From contig CAJUIP010000048.1 of NCBI GenBank assembly GCA_910586315.1, positions 1 to 21,039 of the forward strand: a DNA stretch of 21,039 bases, written 5' to 3'. The DNA comes from an uncultured Lachnospiraceae bacterium (GTDB lineage Bacteria > Bacillota > Clostridia > Lachnospirales > Lachnospiraceae). This document shows, one piece after another, positions 20,145 to 21,039 of the stretch. Both the position numbers and the translations under genes were made by a program. The stretch's first letter is position 1, and every line of letters starts with the position of its first letter. The notes beneath the pieces were generated by a model. That model saw only the letters and a list, made by a program, of their open reading frames with translations, had not been told where the DNA came from and searched no databases.

Positions 20145-21039
20145 ATGGTTAAGAAAATATTTGCTGTTGGGATAGCCTGCCTTCTGACTCTGTCGCTTGT
20201 GGGCTGCTATGAATACCGGGGTCCCTATACCAGAGCGGATATAGAGGAATACCTGACAGGAAGATACCCGGATGAAACAATCCATGTCCGGAAAAAAGGG
20301 CTTCAGACCTGGGAGTGCTGGTTTGACGAGTTGCCGGATGCGGTTTTCCAGGTTTGGGTAGGCCAGGGTGGAGGCGATCCGGTGCCAATACTCTACTCCC
20401 GTCTGGTTTCTGATGAAGCAGAGGTGATCCCGGCATATTATCTGGAGCAATATCAGAAAGAAGGAGGCAGCTTAGATGCCTGGGAACTGAGTGACGAAAT
20501 TCTGGATACCCAATACACCTCTTTCGCTGATGCCGCCCCGGCTTTAGAACAGCTGTCCGCCTTTTTTGCCTGGATAGAGGGCAAGCCTTTGGCCCGGCTC
20601 ATGCCAAAAGGACAGTATAAGTTCCAGCCGGAACTGCCCTGGCGGACCTATTCCCCCCAGTTCCACAACTTTGAAGAGATGGTTGTCCATGGGCCGCAGG
20701 ATGAGCCAGAAGCGGTTCAGAAAGCCCTGGAGGATTCTGTGAAGAAATATTACGCTTTTTACCGGCTGCCCTGTGATGAATTTTCCCAGACAGAGCTGGA
20801 AGAATATGCAGTGAACGTCTGGCCCTGGACCCCGAAGCCCAGAGTCCGGCAAGGGGAGGAAGTTTTGCCGCCGGAGCTGTTTACCGGCATCGGCCTGGAA
20901 AGCGGCGTTATCAGTTATGGCGGCCTTTATACGCTGTTGGTCCGTCTGGATTTTGATGTGAAAGGTACGGCGGAGCACTTTACCGTCACCGGCGCGGATG
21001 GACATTCCTACGAATTTTCCTACAGCTTTTGGGAGGAAA
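20145..21039 (+). CDS. Putative lipoprotein, partial (runs off window end)
   Basis: At least 298 codons are open to the last base, with no stop. The N terminus MVKKIFAVGIACLLTLSLVG followed by Cys21 is a textbook lipoprotein signal with lipobox LVGC, so the product should be anchored on the outer face of the membrane. The mature part begins YEYRGPYTRADIEEYLTGRY and is mixed alpha/beta with many Trp and acidic residues. I recognise no named domain. GGGAGG lies 17-19 nt before the ATG, longer than normal, and an upstream in-frame TAA at 20127 excludes an earlier start. It is preceded by the structured leader and promoter, which probably control it. Confidence 0.8.
   Translation, partial: MVKKIFAVGIACLLTLSLVGCYEYRGPYTRADIEEYLTGRYPDETIHVRKKGLQTWECWFDELPDAVFQVWVGQGGGDPVPILYSRLVSDEAEVIPAYYLEQYQKEGGSLDAWELSDEILDTQYTSFADAAPALEQLSAFFAWIEGKPLARLMPKGQYKFQPELPWRTYSPQFHNFEEMVVHGPQDEPEAVQKALEDSVKKYYAFYRLPCDEFSQTELEEYAVNVWPWTPKPRVRQGEEVLPPELFTGIGLESGVISYGGLYTLLVRLDFDVKGTAEHFTVTGADGHSYEFSYSFWEE

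Noticed and set aside
19978..20175. 65-codon plus-strand frame with CPKCKC
   Set aside because: It starts inside the structured leader, crosses the terminator-like hairpin and overlaps the lipoprotein start in another frame; the Cys pair alone is not enough to call a zinc ribbon.

Overview
The window looks like chromosome of an anaerobic gut-type Clostridia member, most likely Lachnospiraceae. The basis is family resemblance (flavodiiron protein, rubredoxin, M42 peptidase, DUF3990 module, choline-binding repeat protein), strong AGGAGG ribosome-binding sites and moderate G+C. This is inference; no 16S or marker gene is present.

Left part (1-5.8 kb): two GC-rich hairpins at the extreme edge, then a secreted choline-binding repeat protein on the minus strand, a consensus promoter with a long leader, an RlmI-like SAM methyltransferase, and a trkA-trkH potassium uptake operon with its own promoter and terminator. 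A 55-residue FeoB-associated Cys-rich membrane protein follows on the minus strand.

Middle (6.2-11.6 kb): an oxygen/NO-defence type operon, flavodiiron protein - hairpin - rubredoxin - M42 peptidase - short flavodoxin. A 106-bp inverted repeat separates it from a convergent 2-hydroxycarboxylate transporter, and a 166-bp palindromic element lies before a GreA/GreB-type elongation factor.

Redox cassette (11.7-13.8 kb): a second palindromic repeat array runs into a candidate Crp/Fnr operator placed near -41 of a promoter. This drives 2[4Fe-4S] ferredoxin - polyferredoxin-like membrane protein - thioredoxin. A Crp/Fnr regulator is encoded convergently at the far end and is the natural candidate controller.

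Accessory, decaying zone (13.9-19.8 kb), A+T-richer in places: a SAM methyltransferase, a DUF3990 module whose toxin-like gene carries an in-frame TGA, a wrecked zinc-finger/pRiA4b-ORF3-like gene next to a serine recombinase, an unidentified helical protein, a metallo-beta-lactamase-fold hydrolase with a substituted metal motif, and an 80-residue orphan protein carrying the Na+-decarboxylase beta-subunit signature.

Right edge (19.85-21.04 kb): a good promoter, a roughly 170-nt structured leader with two mutually exclusive folds and a terminator-like end, then a lipoprotein gene that runs off the window. The leader RNA, the orphan decarboxylase-like microprotein, the related palindromic elements and the Crp/Fnr-redox cassette are the most promising leads. 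I do not see a complete defence system or CRISPR array.
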